Source of the DNA: Methylobacter sp. BlB1
GTDB taxonomy: Bacteria; Pseudomonadota; Gammaproteobacteria; Methylococcales; Methylomonadaceae
NCBI RefSeq assembly: GCF_015476545.1
Contig: NZ_JADMKV010000028.1
Coordinates: 1-52,266 of the forward strand
DNA: 52,266 nt
Reading direction: 5' to 3'
The first letter of the stretch is position 1. Every line of letters begins with the position of its first letter. Shown here piece by piece: positions 26,411 to 35,595 of this stretch. The notes beneath the pieces were generated by a model. That model had not been told where the DNA came from. It saw only the letters and a list, made by a program, of their open reading frames with translations, and made no database searches. Position numbers and translations under genes: made by a program.

Positions 26411-27223
26411 TCACCGGCGCGACAATTCAGCCTCTCCAAGCTCCTGTACAAACATGGCAAATTCCTTTTGCCAGGCCTCCTTGTTGTAGCCCCAATTGCC
26501 TTCTGCCAATAGCTTCTCCCCCAATGCCAATTCGGCTTTTACTTGGCTCAGGTTAGCCTCATCGTCCTCTTCCCAAAGCGCCTGGGCATAAAACAAATGA
26601 TTAATCGGATGCCCCGGATGCTCCTTGACTGCCTTTTCCAGCAGTTCCAACGCCTTGTCGAGATCGCCTATCCCGCCGGGCCAGGGCGGGGCTTTGAGAT
26701 AAAGCGCCCCTAAAAGCCGCAGCGGCCCGCCATCGTCAATGTCCGGGCTCAAGGCCAGCGCCTGTTTCATCTCGCGTTCCAGCCGACCGAGGTTTTCCAT
26801 GGCCAGCGTGATGTGTTCGCGCACCGCAAGGCCAAGGTTGGCCGCCAGATAGTAATGCACCGCCCCATCTTGGCCGCCCCCTTGCGCCAAGGCCGTTTCG
26901 GCAAAATCCACGCCCTCGGCGGCGAACTTTTCGCGTTTTTCCTGGTTTGCTTCGCGTTCGGCCAAATGCAGACATAGCCGGCTGCCCAGCGCGGTGCGGC
27001 GCACTGCAGGGTCCTGAGTGCCGCGCAGGACATTCACTGCGCAGAGCAAGGCATGGGTATCACTCAAAGGGCCGAGTTGATTTTGTTCGGCTAACAGCGC
27101 GTCAGCGTTCTGACTGGGGCAACCGGAAGGCAGGCCTGTCAGGATATGGTCGCGCTGAAGTCCGGCGCAGCCGACCATGAGCGACAGCATCGAAACGATA
27201 GGAAAAAGTCGTGTTTTGCGCAA
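26411..27223 (-). CDS. bstC: Outer-membrane-associated sterol transport lipoprotein BstC
   Basis: A 270-residue lipoprotein made of helical TPR-like repeats (about 60-260, with GALYLKAPPWPGGIGDLDKALELLEKAVKEHPGHP typical). The best start is a TTG at 27223: it lies five bases past the bstB stop, has gagggg ten bases ahead, and gives the leader RKTRLFPIVSMLSLMVGC with Cys19 as lipid anchor. The ATG at 27193 would cut the leader in half. In Methylococcus capsulatus the BstA-BstB-BstC set binds C-4 methylated sterols, and BstC is the TPR protein tied to the outer membrane. Order and architecture match here; the assignment rests on that and on the adjacent sterol genes. Confidence 0.82.
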   Translation of the reverse strand: MRKTRLFPIVSMLSLMVGCAGLQRDHILTGLPSGCPSQNADALLAEQNQLGPLSDTHALLCAVNVLRGTQDPAVRRTALGSRLCLHLAEREANQEKREKFAAEGVDFAETALAQGGGQDGAVHYYLAANLGLAVREHITLAMENLGRLEREMKQALALSPDIDDGGPLRLLGALYLKAPPWPGGIGDLDKALELLEKAVKEHPGHPINHLFYAQALWEEDDEANLSQVKAELALGEKLLAEGNWGYNKEAWQKEFAMFVQELGEAELSRR

Positions 27224-27227
27224 GGCC

Positions 27228-28064
27228 TTATTTCCCCTCAGTCCACAGTTTAACCATAGGCTCGAACACGGCCGCATCCACGTTAACGAAGGACTCCACG
27301 CCGAACAGTTCGCATAGTTTTTTACCTTCGGCGTCAGTACACATCCCTTCCAGCGCCTTGCCGAAGCGGGCACGTTCTTCCGCAGTCGTGATAGCGCTGT
27401 TGGCCACTACGCCCATCAGCGGGATTTCCCCGGACTCGAAGACAGCTTCAAGCGGTTTCTCCCTATGCAGCGAGCCAAGTGCGCCGAATTGTTGTTCATT
27501 CACAATCACGGCGTCCAGTTCCCCTTTGTCCAAAGCGCGCAACGCACGGATGGCCTGATTGAACGGTTTCAGGACAAAGAAACTGGCGGGGTCGTATTTC
27601 CCCGCAAAAACGATCCTGCCGATGAAGGCCGGTTCTTCCAATACCGTGCCGCCCAGGGTCTTGCCTTTCAGTTCATCCAGACTCTTGTACTTATCCTTCT
27701 GGACCATTACCCGATAACGCTCGCTGGTGCGGCCTTTGATCCTGGGCTGGACCACCGGTACCAGGTTGTGCTGGCTTCGCAATTCCAAATAGAGGCCCAA
27801 GGACGTGATTGCGAACTTGGGATTTTTTTCGGCCATCTGCTTTCTGCATTCGTCCGGCTTGGTAATGAAGACGCTGTTGAAACTGTTCGCTTGCCACTGA
27901 CCCACGCGTTCCACCACACGCAGCATGGAATTCATCGCGCCGTTGGCATCCTTGGCATTGACCGCTCCGCCGGGATAGCACACTACTATCATTTCGGGAT
28001 TGGGCGCGGCGCCCGCGGCAATAGGAGCCAACAGGCTGGCGATAATTAAGCAGATTTTTCGCAT
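27228..28064 (-). CDS. bstB: Periplasmic sterol-binding protein BstB
   Basis: A 278-residue periplasmic binding protein of the PhnD (phosphonate-binding) type, with a signal peptide (about 1-20, ending AGA). The family block VVCYPGGAVNAKDANG opens the mature part and GKTLGGTVLEEPAFIGRI marks the hinge region. In Methylococcus the BstB structure shows a sterol cavity in this fold, so the phosphonate annotation given by automatic tools would be misleading. The chosen ATG at 28064 overlaps the bstA stop by one base (TAATG), showing coupling; the frame is open 24 codons further up inside bstA. It is followed by bstC. Confidence 0.85.
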   Translation of the reverse strand: MRKICLIIASLLAPIAAGAAPNPEMIVVCYPGGAVNAKDANGAMNSMLRVVERVGQWQANSFNSVFITKPDECRKQMAEKNPKFAITSLGLYLELRSQHNLVPVVQPRIKGRTSERYRVMVQKDKYKSLDELKGKTLGGTVLEEPAFIGRIVFAGKYDPASFFVLKPFNQAIRALRALDKGELDAVIVNEQQFGALGSLHREKPLEAVFESGEIPLMGVVANSAITTAEERARFGKALEGMCTDAEGKKLCELFGVESFVNVDAAVFEPMVKLWTEGK

Positions 28065-30778
28065 TATGGTTTTCTCTTGGAATCGATTAATTGTCCGATG
28101 GCCGGAGCCACGATAAGGGTTGTGGTCAGGCAGCACAACAGCCCGATGGTGATGCTTAGCCCTAAGGATGACACCCCCCGGTAGCTGGCCAGGGTGATGG
28201 CGCCCAGGCCGGCCAATTCAGTGCCGGCGGCCAGTCCGATCACCTTGCCGGCAGCCAGGCTGACTTGTAAAGGCGTGCAGTCCTTCAATTCGCTCCAGCG
28301 ATAGCTGAACCAGACACCGTAATCCACCGCCAGCGCAATCACCAGAGGCAAGGCGACGATGTTGGCGTAATTGTAGCGAATGTCGCCCAGGGCCATCAGT
28401 CCCAGCATCCAGCCGCCGCCGATCAGCAAAGGCAAGGTCGCCAGCGCGAAGCCCCGCACGCTGCGCGTCGCCGCCATGACCCAGAGCAGGCACAGCGCCA
28501 GGGCCAATTGCGTGCCCTGGGTGAAACTTTCCACCACCGATTTGGCAAGCGCCTGGTGCGTGGTCGGGAAGCCGGTCGCTGTGGGCGAGACGCTGTAGAC
28601 GTCTTTGATCAACGCATCGAGATTGTCGGGATCATACACGGTTTTTGCCGGAAAAGCGTAGACTGCGATGCCGCCGTCAGCGCCAAAAAAGCGCTCGCGC
28701 AAAGTGGGCGGCAACTGCGCCGGCGTGAGGGGCTTGGCCTGCCGCCAGCCGTCGATGACTTTGAACCCGAAATTTGCATCGGACAGCAAGGCGCGCAAGA
28801 AGCTCTCGCTGCGCACTCGGCCTTGCTCGTTATCCACCGCGAGTTTGGCCGAGATGGCCGCAAGCTGCTCGCGCACGTTTTCCAGGCTTTCGACCAGGTT
28901 GGCATGTCCGGCGGAAAATGCCTGCTCCTGAGCTTCGTCGATGGTGGCGCTGCTGTTTTCCAGCACCGCCCGCATCAACTCGAATGATGTTGCGGACAAG
29001 CCCTCTCGGTCGAGTTCGGCGACTTGCTCGATGGAGTCGTTCCAGGCGAACGATTCCGCGATACTCACGGCCTTGTGGAGGCGTTCATCGGCATCCGCAG
29101 GAAACAGGCCGGCCAGCGACTGTACCTGGGCGATCGTCTTGAGTCTGCCCGCCTCATCGGCGATCCGTCGCGCCTCCGCCATATTTCGGGCGGTGAAAAT
29201 GATGACTTCGGACTGGTAGTCGCTTTCCGCCACCATGCGGCGCTGGTAATAGGCGGCCTGGGAATCTTTGGGCAGCATGGCCAGCACGTCATAGTCGAAC
29301 GGAATGGCGAGCCCTTTTACGCCGCCGATGACGGCACAGCCTAAGGCCAGCAAGACGAGAACCACGGCAACGGGTTTAGGGAATGCGCCGCTGCGTTTCG
29401 CTTTTTTTGCCGGAACAGGCGGTGTGCCTAACGAAGGGATATCCCTCAGCTTGGGCGGAAACAAGGCGTAAAGCGCGGGCTGGACCATCCAGGTACTGAT
29501 CAGGATCATCAGCACGCCTTTGGCCGCCACCACGCCCAGTTCGGCAAAACCGGGGAAATCAACCGTGGCCAGGACGCTGAAAATCAGCAGCGAGGCGCCG
29601 CCCGCCGTCAGTACCGCTATAAAGGATGAACCGATGCCGGCTCCGATGGCTTCGATCAGGGGCTTGCCTGCGCGGCGCTCCTCGGCGATGCGCGAGGAGG
29701 TGAAGATGCCGTAGTCCGCTCCCAGGCCGAACAGGATGGCGATAAAAGCGGCGGTGATCATGGTCAAGTGACCGACCGTAACCAGGGCCAGCCCCAAGCT
29801 CCACAGCACGCCGAGCCCCATAGGGATGAAAATCAGCACGGCCCAGCGCATGCTGCGGACTACCCACAAGATCAATGCCGCGATCAGGCCGGCGGAGGTG
29901 AATATCACTAAAGTGATATCTTTGCGGATGTTGACGTATTCCTCGTACTCAATGGCCGGTAGTCCGGTCAGGCCCACGGTGGGCGGCGTGCGGCCGGCGG
30001 CCTTGACTTGCCCGGTCAAGTCCGCCGACACCTGTTTGACCTTGTCGACGAAAGGGCCGAGGTTGTTAAAATCTTCGGAATGGCTTTTCGGATGGACGAA
30101 TAAAAACAGCATCCGCCCATCGCGCGATGCAAAATAGCCATCGGCCATGCCCCCTGCCCCGCTTTTGGCCAGCAGCCGGTTCCAGTCCAGGCTGGCGGGT
30201 GCTGTCTCCGAGTCCAGCCAGCGCCGCCACTCTTCCAGAAAAAACGTCGTCAGGTTCAGGCTTGCTTCGGCGCTTTGCAGATCGATGTCTGTCCCTGCCA
30301 GCGCCGCAGGGTCTTTGCTCCAGCTCAGCGCTTTGCGCAGGTTTTCTTCCATCCCTCCTTTGCCCAAGGCAGGCTGTTTTGCCAGTGCTGCAAGCTTGTC
30401 CAGTCCCTCGGTCGGCATCAACAGGTAGGCGTGGTCCAGAAAAAACTTCATGTCGAGACGGGATGTTGCCTGGTCTATCTCGGGCTCCGCCTGGAGTTTC
30501 GCAGACAGATCGTCGGCAAAAGCTTCCAGATCGCTGCGGGGAGCGCCCTCCAGGACAACGATCAGATCCGAGGCGGCGCCGAAATTTTTCAAAAAATCGT
30601 TAAAGCGCTTAGCCACGGCCGTATCCTGCGGAAGCAATGCCTGCCGTGAAGTATGGACCGGAAGCTGCGCCGCCGCCCAGCCGGCCAGAATCGATAATAC
30701 CAAGGCCAATCCCAGGACCCGCTTGGGATTTCGGGCAAAACTCTCCGCGATCTTGGCGGCGCGCAGGTTGATTTTCAT
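28064..30778 (-). CDS. bstA: RND-type sterol transporter BstA
   Basis: A 904-residue inner-membrane protein of the MMPL/RND superfamily with two matching halves, each one membrane helix, a large periplasmic loop (about 40-260 and 480-710) and five more helices. The intramembrane Asp-Tyr motifs typical for proton coupling occur in both halves (FGLGADYGIFTSSR and IALAVDYGVWFSYRW). HpnN, the hopanoid exporter, has the same layout, but the downstream bstB and bstC and the neighbouring sterol synthesis genes point to BstA, which moves sterols from the inner membrane to BstB. It is the first gene of the bst operon. The ribosome site is weak. Confidence 0.88.
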   Translation of the reverse strand: MKINLRAAKIAESFARNPKRVLGLALVLSILAGWAAAQLPVHTSRQALLPQDTAVAKRFNDFLKNFGAASDLIVVLEGAPRSDLEAFADDLSAKLQAEPEIDQATSRLDMKFFLDHAYLLMPTEGLDKLAALAKQPALGKGGMEENLRKALSWSKDPAALAGTDIDLQSAEASLNLTTFFLEEWRRWLDSETAPASLDWNRLLAKSGAGGMADGYFASRDGRMLFLFVHPKSHSEDFNNLGPFVDKVKQVSADLTGQVKAAGRTPPTVGLTGLPAIEYEEYVNIRKDITLVIFTSAGLIAALILWVVRSMRWAVLIFIPMGLGVLWSLGLALVTVGHLTMITAAFIAILFGLGADYGIFTSSRIAEERRAGKPLIEAIGAGIGSSFIAVLTAGGASLLIFSVLATVDFPGFAELGVVAAKGVLMILISTWMVQPALYALFPPKLRDIPSLGTPPVPAKKAKRSGAFPKPVAVVLVLLALGCAVIGGVKGLAIPFDYDVLAMLPKDSQAAYYQRRMVAESDYQSEVIIFTARNMAEARRIADEAGRLKTIAQVQSLAGLFPADADERLHKAVSIAESFAWNDSIEQVAELDREGLSATSFELMRAVLENSSATIDEAQEQAFSAGHANLVESLENVREQLAAISAKLAVDNEQGRVRSESFLRALLSDANFGFKVIDGWRQAKPLTPAQLPPTLRERFFGADGGIAVYAFPAKTVYDPDNLDALIKDVYSVSPTATGFPTTHQALAKSVVESFTQGTQLALALCLLWVMAATRSVRGFALATLPLLIGGGWMLGLMALGDIRYNYANIVALPLVIALAVDYGVWFSYRWSELKDCTPLQVSLAAGKVIGLAAGTELAGLGAITLASYRGVSSLGLSITIGLLCCLTTTLIVAPAIGQLIDSKRKP

Positions 30779-31257
30779 AGGCAGATGATTCTGTTAGTCA
30801 TTCGCGGAAACAGCGAGGGTGCTTGTGCCCGCTCTCATCGTATCAATCCCAGGCAGCACCGCCCGAGATGAAAGCGAAAGCACGGAATGAAGAGCTTGAA
30901 GATCAAGACTTATGCAGTTTGCCTGTTCAACCGCCGAAACCAGCGATTTTAAAATCTGTGGGGCGACTTCGCCTAGAGCGCCTACTGTTGGTAGTCGCCC
31001 ATTCAGAAAATAGGCGGCTAAAATCGCCACCACAGACTTGTGTAAGTTCTGAGGATCATAGTCACTGCTTAAAAAGACTGTCCGGTAAAACATAATGCGT
31101 TGATTAAATTGGGTTATTCTGTTTCTGGCGATTCGGATTCCCTATCTGAAAGTTCGTTTCCCTATTTCCAATCTTTCACCTGCCAGCAAAAACACTTTTA
31201 ACTAAAAGCAGTTCATGGCTTTGACAGGACCACTTTATCCGTGAATACTACGGCTGC
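30779..31257. other. Gap between bstA and squalene monooxygenase genes
   Basis: About 480 bases separate the co-directional sterol synthesis and bst operons. It is largely filled by a copy of repeat family B (30908-31057). No gene is seen. A promoter for bstA may lie between the repeat and the bstA start, but no clear boxes stand out. Confidence 0.5.
30908..31057. repeat. Dispersed palindromic repeat, family B, copy 2
   Basis: Outer ends cttatgcagtttgcctgttc and gacttgtgtaagttc are roughly inverted; the core ggggcgacttcgcctagagc and actgttggtagtcgcc match copy 1 at 1414-1460. A long hairpin is possible between gcgattttaaaatctgtgg and the accacagac side. Confidence 0.6.
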
Positions 31258-32667
31258 TTAAAGTCCCTGAATTTTTGTGCCATACCCGAGATAAGCAAGG
31301 GGTTTTATTTTTGAGAAAAAGCGATAAAAAAAAGTTACTACCAAAAGCTCGTTTTTTATCAAGGGATTAATGATGATAATCGCATCCGAAAGAAGTTTTA
31401 TCGCTTTAGGTATATTCGAAATGCCCTGATGCACTAAATTGCCGGCGCCGAACACGGTCAAAAGACAGAATTGTTTTATCAAAGAACAATGGTTCCTGTT
31501 CAAGCCGGCCAAAATAGCAATCGATTCCTGCGCATTAGCGCCGCCGCGCTGCAGATATTTGAATACGGCCGTTTTAAGCAGATCATTGGACATCACGGCA
31601 TATAGCGCGTTGGCAAGAATATTGAGATTGGCGTTGGCGCTTTGCCTGTCACGGTAATAGGCTTCGATTTTTTCGTGAATCAAATCGGTATTATTAAAAT
31701 CGGGCATCGTCAATAAATGGGCGCTCAATATCTGGATATCCGAAAATACCGCTGTCAATCCGCCGCCCGTCAAGGGATGACGCATATTCAGCGCGTCCCC
31801 CAGCATTACTGCGCCTTTCCTTGTTATGGGCCTTGCCGCCATGTAATGATTGGGCATGACCTTAAATCCCCCTTCCTGCAAGGCTTGCGCATAGCTGTTA
31901 AACATGCATTCGGGAATATAAGGCGTCACGTTGGCCTCCAAATGCTCCTGGAGCAAAAACTTTTTGGGTAGCTGTTCGCCTGGAAAATCGATTAATAGCC
32001 TGATTTCATTATTGGAAATCGGATAACAAATAAAAGGCGTCGGCCCCGATAAAAACACATGCCCATGTTTTGGCACAGGCATTTCACAGTCTTTTAAAAT
32101 CAGGCCGATGAAATAAGACGTTACGGTTTTTTTATTATTGCTGAGGTGTTCTCTGAAATTTGAAAAGAAGCCATCGCAGGTAATGGTCAAAGGTGCATAA
32201 ATGGACTTTACCTGGGACGTGAGCGATTCCCGGAAACTGACGCCGATAATTTCATGCTTTTCATTTTCCAGGAGCTGCAAGGCCTTGCCATGAATTTGCG
32301 TAACCGACTCATTTTGCAATGCGGAAGCTCTGATTTGCTGTAAAAATTTGCCGTTATGCAGACCCATTCCCTTAAATTGTTCCGGATAAGGAATGGTTAT
32401 TTTTTCATCTCTTTGCAGCAGCGCATAACCGTCAACGGGTTGCGCCTCAAAACCATCCAGTAAACTCCCAAGCCCCATTTGCTCAAGCGACGACACGGCT
32501 CCAGGCTGCAACAATTCGCCGACGATGCGCTTTTTCTCCTTGAAGCTATGATCGATCAATGCGATCTTGATGCCTTTGGGGGCAAGATGGGCAGCGATGG
32601 TGGCGCCCGCCATGCCTGCGCCGATAATGCAAATGTCGAATTCTGATTTCATATTGGGCCACTCCAT
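31258..32667 (-). CDS. Squalene monooxygenase (squalene epoxidase)
   Basis: A 469-residue FAD monooxygenase that converts squalene to 2,3-oxidosqualene, the oxygen-dependent entry step of sterol synthesis. The dinucleotide motif (IIGAGMAGATIAAHL) is at about 12-26; the squalene epoxidase marks RIVGELLQPGA (near 50) and GDALNMRHPLTGGGLTAV (near 290) are both present. The C-terminal 80 residues are hydrophobic, as expected for membrane association. The chosen ATG at 32667 has aaagg six bases before it; ATGs at 32673 and 32652 are alternatives. The oxidosqualene cyclase gene ends about nine bases upstream, so both are on one transcript. No symbol is settled in bacteria (sqmO, smo). Confidence 0.93.
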   Translation of the reverse strand: MEWPNMKSEFDICIIGAGMAGATIAAHLAPKGIKIALIDHSFKEKKRIVGELLQPGAVSSLEQMGLGSLLDGFEAQPVDGYALLQRDEKITIPYPEQFKGMGLHNGKFLQQIRASALQNESVTQIHGKALQLLENEKHEIIGVSFRESLTSQVKSIYAPLTITCDGFFSNFREHLSNNKKTVTSYFIGLILKDCEMPVPKHGHVFLSGPTPFICYPISNNEIRLLIDFPGEQLPKKFLLQEHLEANVTPYIPECMFNSYAQALQEGGFKVMPNHYMAARPITRKGAVMLGDALNMRHPLTGGGLTAVFSDIQILSAHLLTMPDFNNTDLIHEKIEAYYRDRQSANANLNILANALYAVMSNDLLKTAVFKYLQRGGANAQESIAILAGLNRNHCSLIKQFCLLTVFGAGNLVHQGISNIPKAIKLLSDAIIIINPLIKNELLVVTFFYRFFSKIKPLAYLGYGTKIQGL

Positions 32668-32676
32668 GCACATCCT

Positions 32677-34938
32677 TTAGACCGCGTTGATTCTTTTATC
32701 TTTTATATAACGACTACAGTACCGGCTTAACGCCCAGATAGGAAATATATTCCTGTAATTGGCATAAGTAATCATGCAATTGTAATTAAAAACGCCGGAA
32801 ATATTTTCCTGCGGCCAATCGCCTGTGTCCGTTTGTCTGTTCAACAACACCTTGATGCCTGCTTCCATAATTTTTTTATCGCCAAAATCGGCAGCCATCA
32901 GCGTCAGCAAAGCCCAAGCGGTATTAATCACCTGGGACGTGGCCGCCTCGGTATAGACCAGTTTTGAACACGATTCGAAAGTCTCCCCCCAGCCGCCATC
33001 CGCTTTTTGATTATCGACTAAAAAAGCGCAGGCTTTGTTGATGCTGGTCATTAAAACCGCATCGTCATAATAGCCTTTGCCCTTGGCCTTGCTGATTGCT
33101 TCGACGCCGAACCAGGTGGCGTAGGTAAAACAGACCGCCCAGCCGCCATACCAGGACCCATCCGGCTTTTGTTGTTCAAGGATAAAATGTATTCCCGCAC
33201 TGATCGCCTTGCGTATTTCGCCGCTTTTATAATCCGGATAACTGTCCTGAATTTCCAGCAATGAAATAACGCAAGCCGCCGTGCATTCCGTCCATGAGTA
33301 ATCAATCATGATATCGGCGAACACTTCGGATGGATTGAGTTTTTCCAGCCATTTTGGCGCTCGCGTCAACTCATAGGTTGCCCAGCCGCCATCGGTATTT
33401 TGATAAGAAAGTATGACGTCAACGGCTTGTTTGATGCGTTGCTCATCAATCGCCGGTTCAACCAGATCTGAATGGTGAATGGCCAAAGCGGCGCTTAAGC
33501 CTTCCGCCGTGCAATCGGCAACCGGCCAGCCATTTTCAGGGGTTGAAAATGGCCAGCTGCCAATCATCGGATGACGGAAAAACTCGGCATGCGTCGGGTG
33601 TTCGGCCTTAATTTGTGCTAGTTCGATGAATCGATAGCTTTTTGCAATCGTCTTCGGGAATAGTTTGCCCAGGCCGCTTTCCAGCATGGCGCGGGTTGCA
33701 AAAGCGGTATCCCAGAGCTGGGAGCCGTTATAGCCATTCATTTTCATGCCATCTTCGGCAACCCATAAATAATCGTACCAGCGCGCTACGTGCTTTTTAA
33801 ATTGCGTGGAGTCTTTGCCGTAGGCATGCCAGATGCAAATGGAATTGATGGCCTGATTGACAGGACCGATGTTGACATAACTGGTTTGCTCATCCTCGGC
33901 ATTGAGATATTTCAAAATGTAGTCCGTAGACTTTTTTCTTAACCAGGCGCATCTGAACTTTTCGTAATTGTTGGTGAAAAAATTCATCCACTTCAGTACC
34001 GGAGACGGCGTGGTGTAACAATCTTTATCGCATACCGCATTGCGTTGTTTCGGCCAATCGATGGAAGCGAAATCTTCGCTGTAAATTTCCTCTCGCAGAG
34101 ACAGGATCAGCTCATTTTCGGGTGCTTTGATTCGTTGCGCATAGCAATAGGCCATCGGCAAATAAACCATGCGGGTGTGGCACCAGTAGCGCCAGGGATG
34201 AACCGGCAGCCATTTGGGGAACAGCCACATTTCGGGAAACAGGCTGTTGAAGCCTTGCCAGTCGTACAAATTCAGTACGGCAAGATAAAATTTTCCCCAG
34301 GAAGGGATGCCGGTTGCACCGCCATTCGTTTTGATCCATGTCCTAGCCCTGATCAGTTGCTGCTCATCTTTATTGACTCCCAGAAGGCGCAATGACACGT
34401 ACTGCATGACGGTGCCGAACATGGTCGACTCGCCTTCGATGTGCATGCCCCAGCCGCCATCCTTATTTTGATGATTGAACAAATAAAGCTTCATCATTTC
34501 CCGATGCGCTTTGGGAAAAGGCGTATCCGAGATATAGGCGGCGATCAGCAAACCGGGCAGGAGAAACAGCGGGCCGCCGTAATCGCCTGGCCAATGACCG
34601 TCTTCACATTGCAGGCAGGCGTAATAGTTCATTCCTTTGATGAGCGCGTCGATGACTTTTTGCTCATCGGGATTCTCCGACTGAGGTATTTGACCGGTAA
34701 ATTTTTGGAATTTTGCTTCAGCAGCTTGATTTCTAAAAACCTTATCGCCGGAATTGGGATTGCCGGATTTATCAAACTGAAAATCTTCGGCAAATTGCGC
34801 TATGTCTTCATCTGTAATGCTGTCGGCATTTTGCAAATGCTCATTGATATTATTTGAGCCGGGCTTGAATGCCCAAATCTGCCGTCCTTTTTCAGTGAGT
34901 AATTGCCAGTTTTTCCAACCCGGTTTTACATTCAGCAT
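32677..34938 (-). CDS. osc: Oxidosqualene cyclase (lanosterol synthase)
   Basis: A 753-residue triterpene cyclase. The catalytic acid motif is DCTAE (475-479), the oxidosqualene form, not the DxDD of squalene-hopene cyclases. Val473 two residues before it is the residue found in lanosterol synthases, where cycloartenol synthases have Ile; the helper His254 (WCHTRMVYLP) and Tyr522 (WATYE) are also in place. Several QW repeats are visible, including QKADGGWGE and the C-terminal QTDTGDWPQENISGVFN. This predicts lanosterol as the product. It lies between the squalene monooxygenase (nine bases downstream) and an NTF2-like gene (34 bases upstream). Confidence 0.95.
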   Translation of the reverse strand: MLNVKPGWKNWQLLTEKGRQIWAFKPGSNNINEHLQNADSITDEDIAQFAEDFQFDKSGNPNSGDKVFRNQAAEAKFQKFTGQIPQSENPDEQKVIDALIKGMNYYACLQCEDGHWPGDYGGPLFLLPGLLIAAYISDTPFPKAHREMMKLYLFNHQNKDGGWGMHIEGESTMFGTVMQYVSLRLLGVNKDEQQLIRARTWIKTNGGATGIPSWGKFYLAVLNLYDWQGFNSLFPEMWLFPKWLPVHPWRYWCHTRMVYLPMAYCYAQRIKAPENELILSLREEIYSEDFASIDWPKQRNAVCDKDCYTTPSPVLKWMNFFTNNYEKFRCAWLRKKSTDYILKYLNAEDEQTSYVNIGPVNQAINSICIWHAYGKDSTQFKKHVARWYDYLWVAEDGMKMNGYNGSQLWDTAFATRAMLESGLGKLFPKTIAKSYRFIELAQIKAEHPTHAEFFRHPMIGSWPFSTPENGWPVADCTAEGLSAALAIHHSDLVEPAIDEQRIKQAVDVILSYQNTDGGWATYELTRAPKWLEKLNPSEVFADIMIDYSWTECTAACVISLLEIQDSYPDYKSGEIRKAISAGIHFILEQQKPDGSWYGGWAVCFTYATWFGVEAISKAKGKGYYDDAVLMTSINKACAFLVDNQKADGGWGETFESCSKLVYTEAATSQVINTAWALLTLMAADFGDKKIMEAGIKVLLNRQTDTGDWPQENISGVFNYNCMITYANYRNIFPIWALSRYCSRYIKDKRINAV

Positions 34939-34972
34939 AGATATTTATGAGATTCCTTTTAGCTTGTATTTT

Positions 34973-35575
34973 TTACTTATTAAACAGGGCAATGCTTACC
35001 ATTGCCATAAAACCTTTCAGTTTTTTCCATAAACCGGGATCTTTGCGCAAACGCTCATGGCCTGGCAGCAGTTGCCCTTTGGCCAATTTGCCGATTTTTC
35101 TTTTCACGGCCGGATCCAATTTGCCGTCGGCCGCCAATTCAAAAAACAAGGCTTTCACATTGCCTAAATCAAAAAAATCCCGCTGCCATTCCCATTGATA
35201 ATTGCCGCCATAGCGAAACCAGGAACCGCCTATGCCTGCCACTTCATAATGAGTGCCGTCGTCTCTCAGCGCAGGCGACACTTGCCGCCACAGGCCAATC
35301 ACTTCACCCTGTTTTTCATCGATTAAAATGCGGTGGTACGGGTAGCGCCACTCTTCAAAACCTTCCATTTGCACGCCTAAAGCCCATTCTTCTATCTCTT
35401 TGCGGCTGCGCGCCACGAATTCTTCATTGGGCCCGATATTCCAGCGGTATTCGGCCGTCTCGGTATACATCTCGCCCAGGTATTTGGGCCAGTTACCCTC
35501 TTTTTCCGCGTTACGATTTGCCTGCAACCAACGTTCGACCATTTCTTCAAGTTCTTCTCTAGGATATGCGGCCAT
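34973..35575 (-). CDS. NTF2/SnoaL-like protein in the sterol operon
   Basis: A 200-residue cytoplasmic protein whose first 140 residues show an NTF2/SnoaL-like pattern: an N-terminal helix (EELEEMVERWLQANRNAEKEG), the strand with YTETAEYRWN, and aromatic-rich strands (FRYGGNYQWEWQRDFFD). The last 55 residues are basic and end in a short hydrophobic helix (KLKGFMAMVSIALFNK) that could touch the membrane. The fold is that of ketosteroid isomerase, scytalone dehydratase and polyketide cyclases. It is wedged between osc (34 bases) and CYP51-ferredoxin (20 bases). Mycobacterial CYP51 loci also carry a ketosteroid-isomerase-like gene. A role in sterol isomerisation, reduction or binding is an inference. 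Confidence 0.75.
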   Translation of the reverse strand: MAAYPREELEEMVERWLQANRNAEKEGNWPKYLGEMYTETAEYRWNIGPNEEFVARSRKEIEEWALGVQMEGFEEWRYPYHRILIDEKQGEVIGLWRQVSPALRDDGTHYEVAGIGGSWFRYGGNYQWEWQRDFFDLGNVKALFFELAADGKLDPAVKRKIGKLAKGQLLPGHERLRKDPGLWKKLKGFMAMVSIALFNK

Positions 35576-35595
35576 TCTTTATCTCTTTAGTGCAT

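Noticed and set aside
28064-30778. HpnN hopanoid exporter as identity of bstA
   Set aside because: The downstream PhnD-like and TPR lipoprotein genes are the Bst set and no hopanoid genes are nearby. The families are related, so this is a preference, not proof.
32677-34938. Squalene-hopene cyclase as identity of the cyclase
   Set aside because: The acid motif is DCTAE, not DxDDTA, and squalene monooxygenase is next to it; oxidosqualene cyclase fits.
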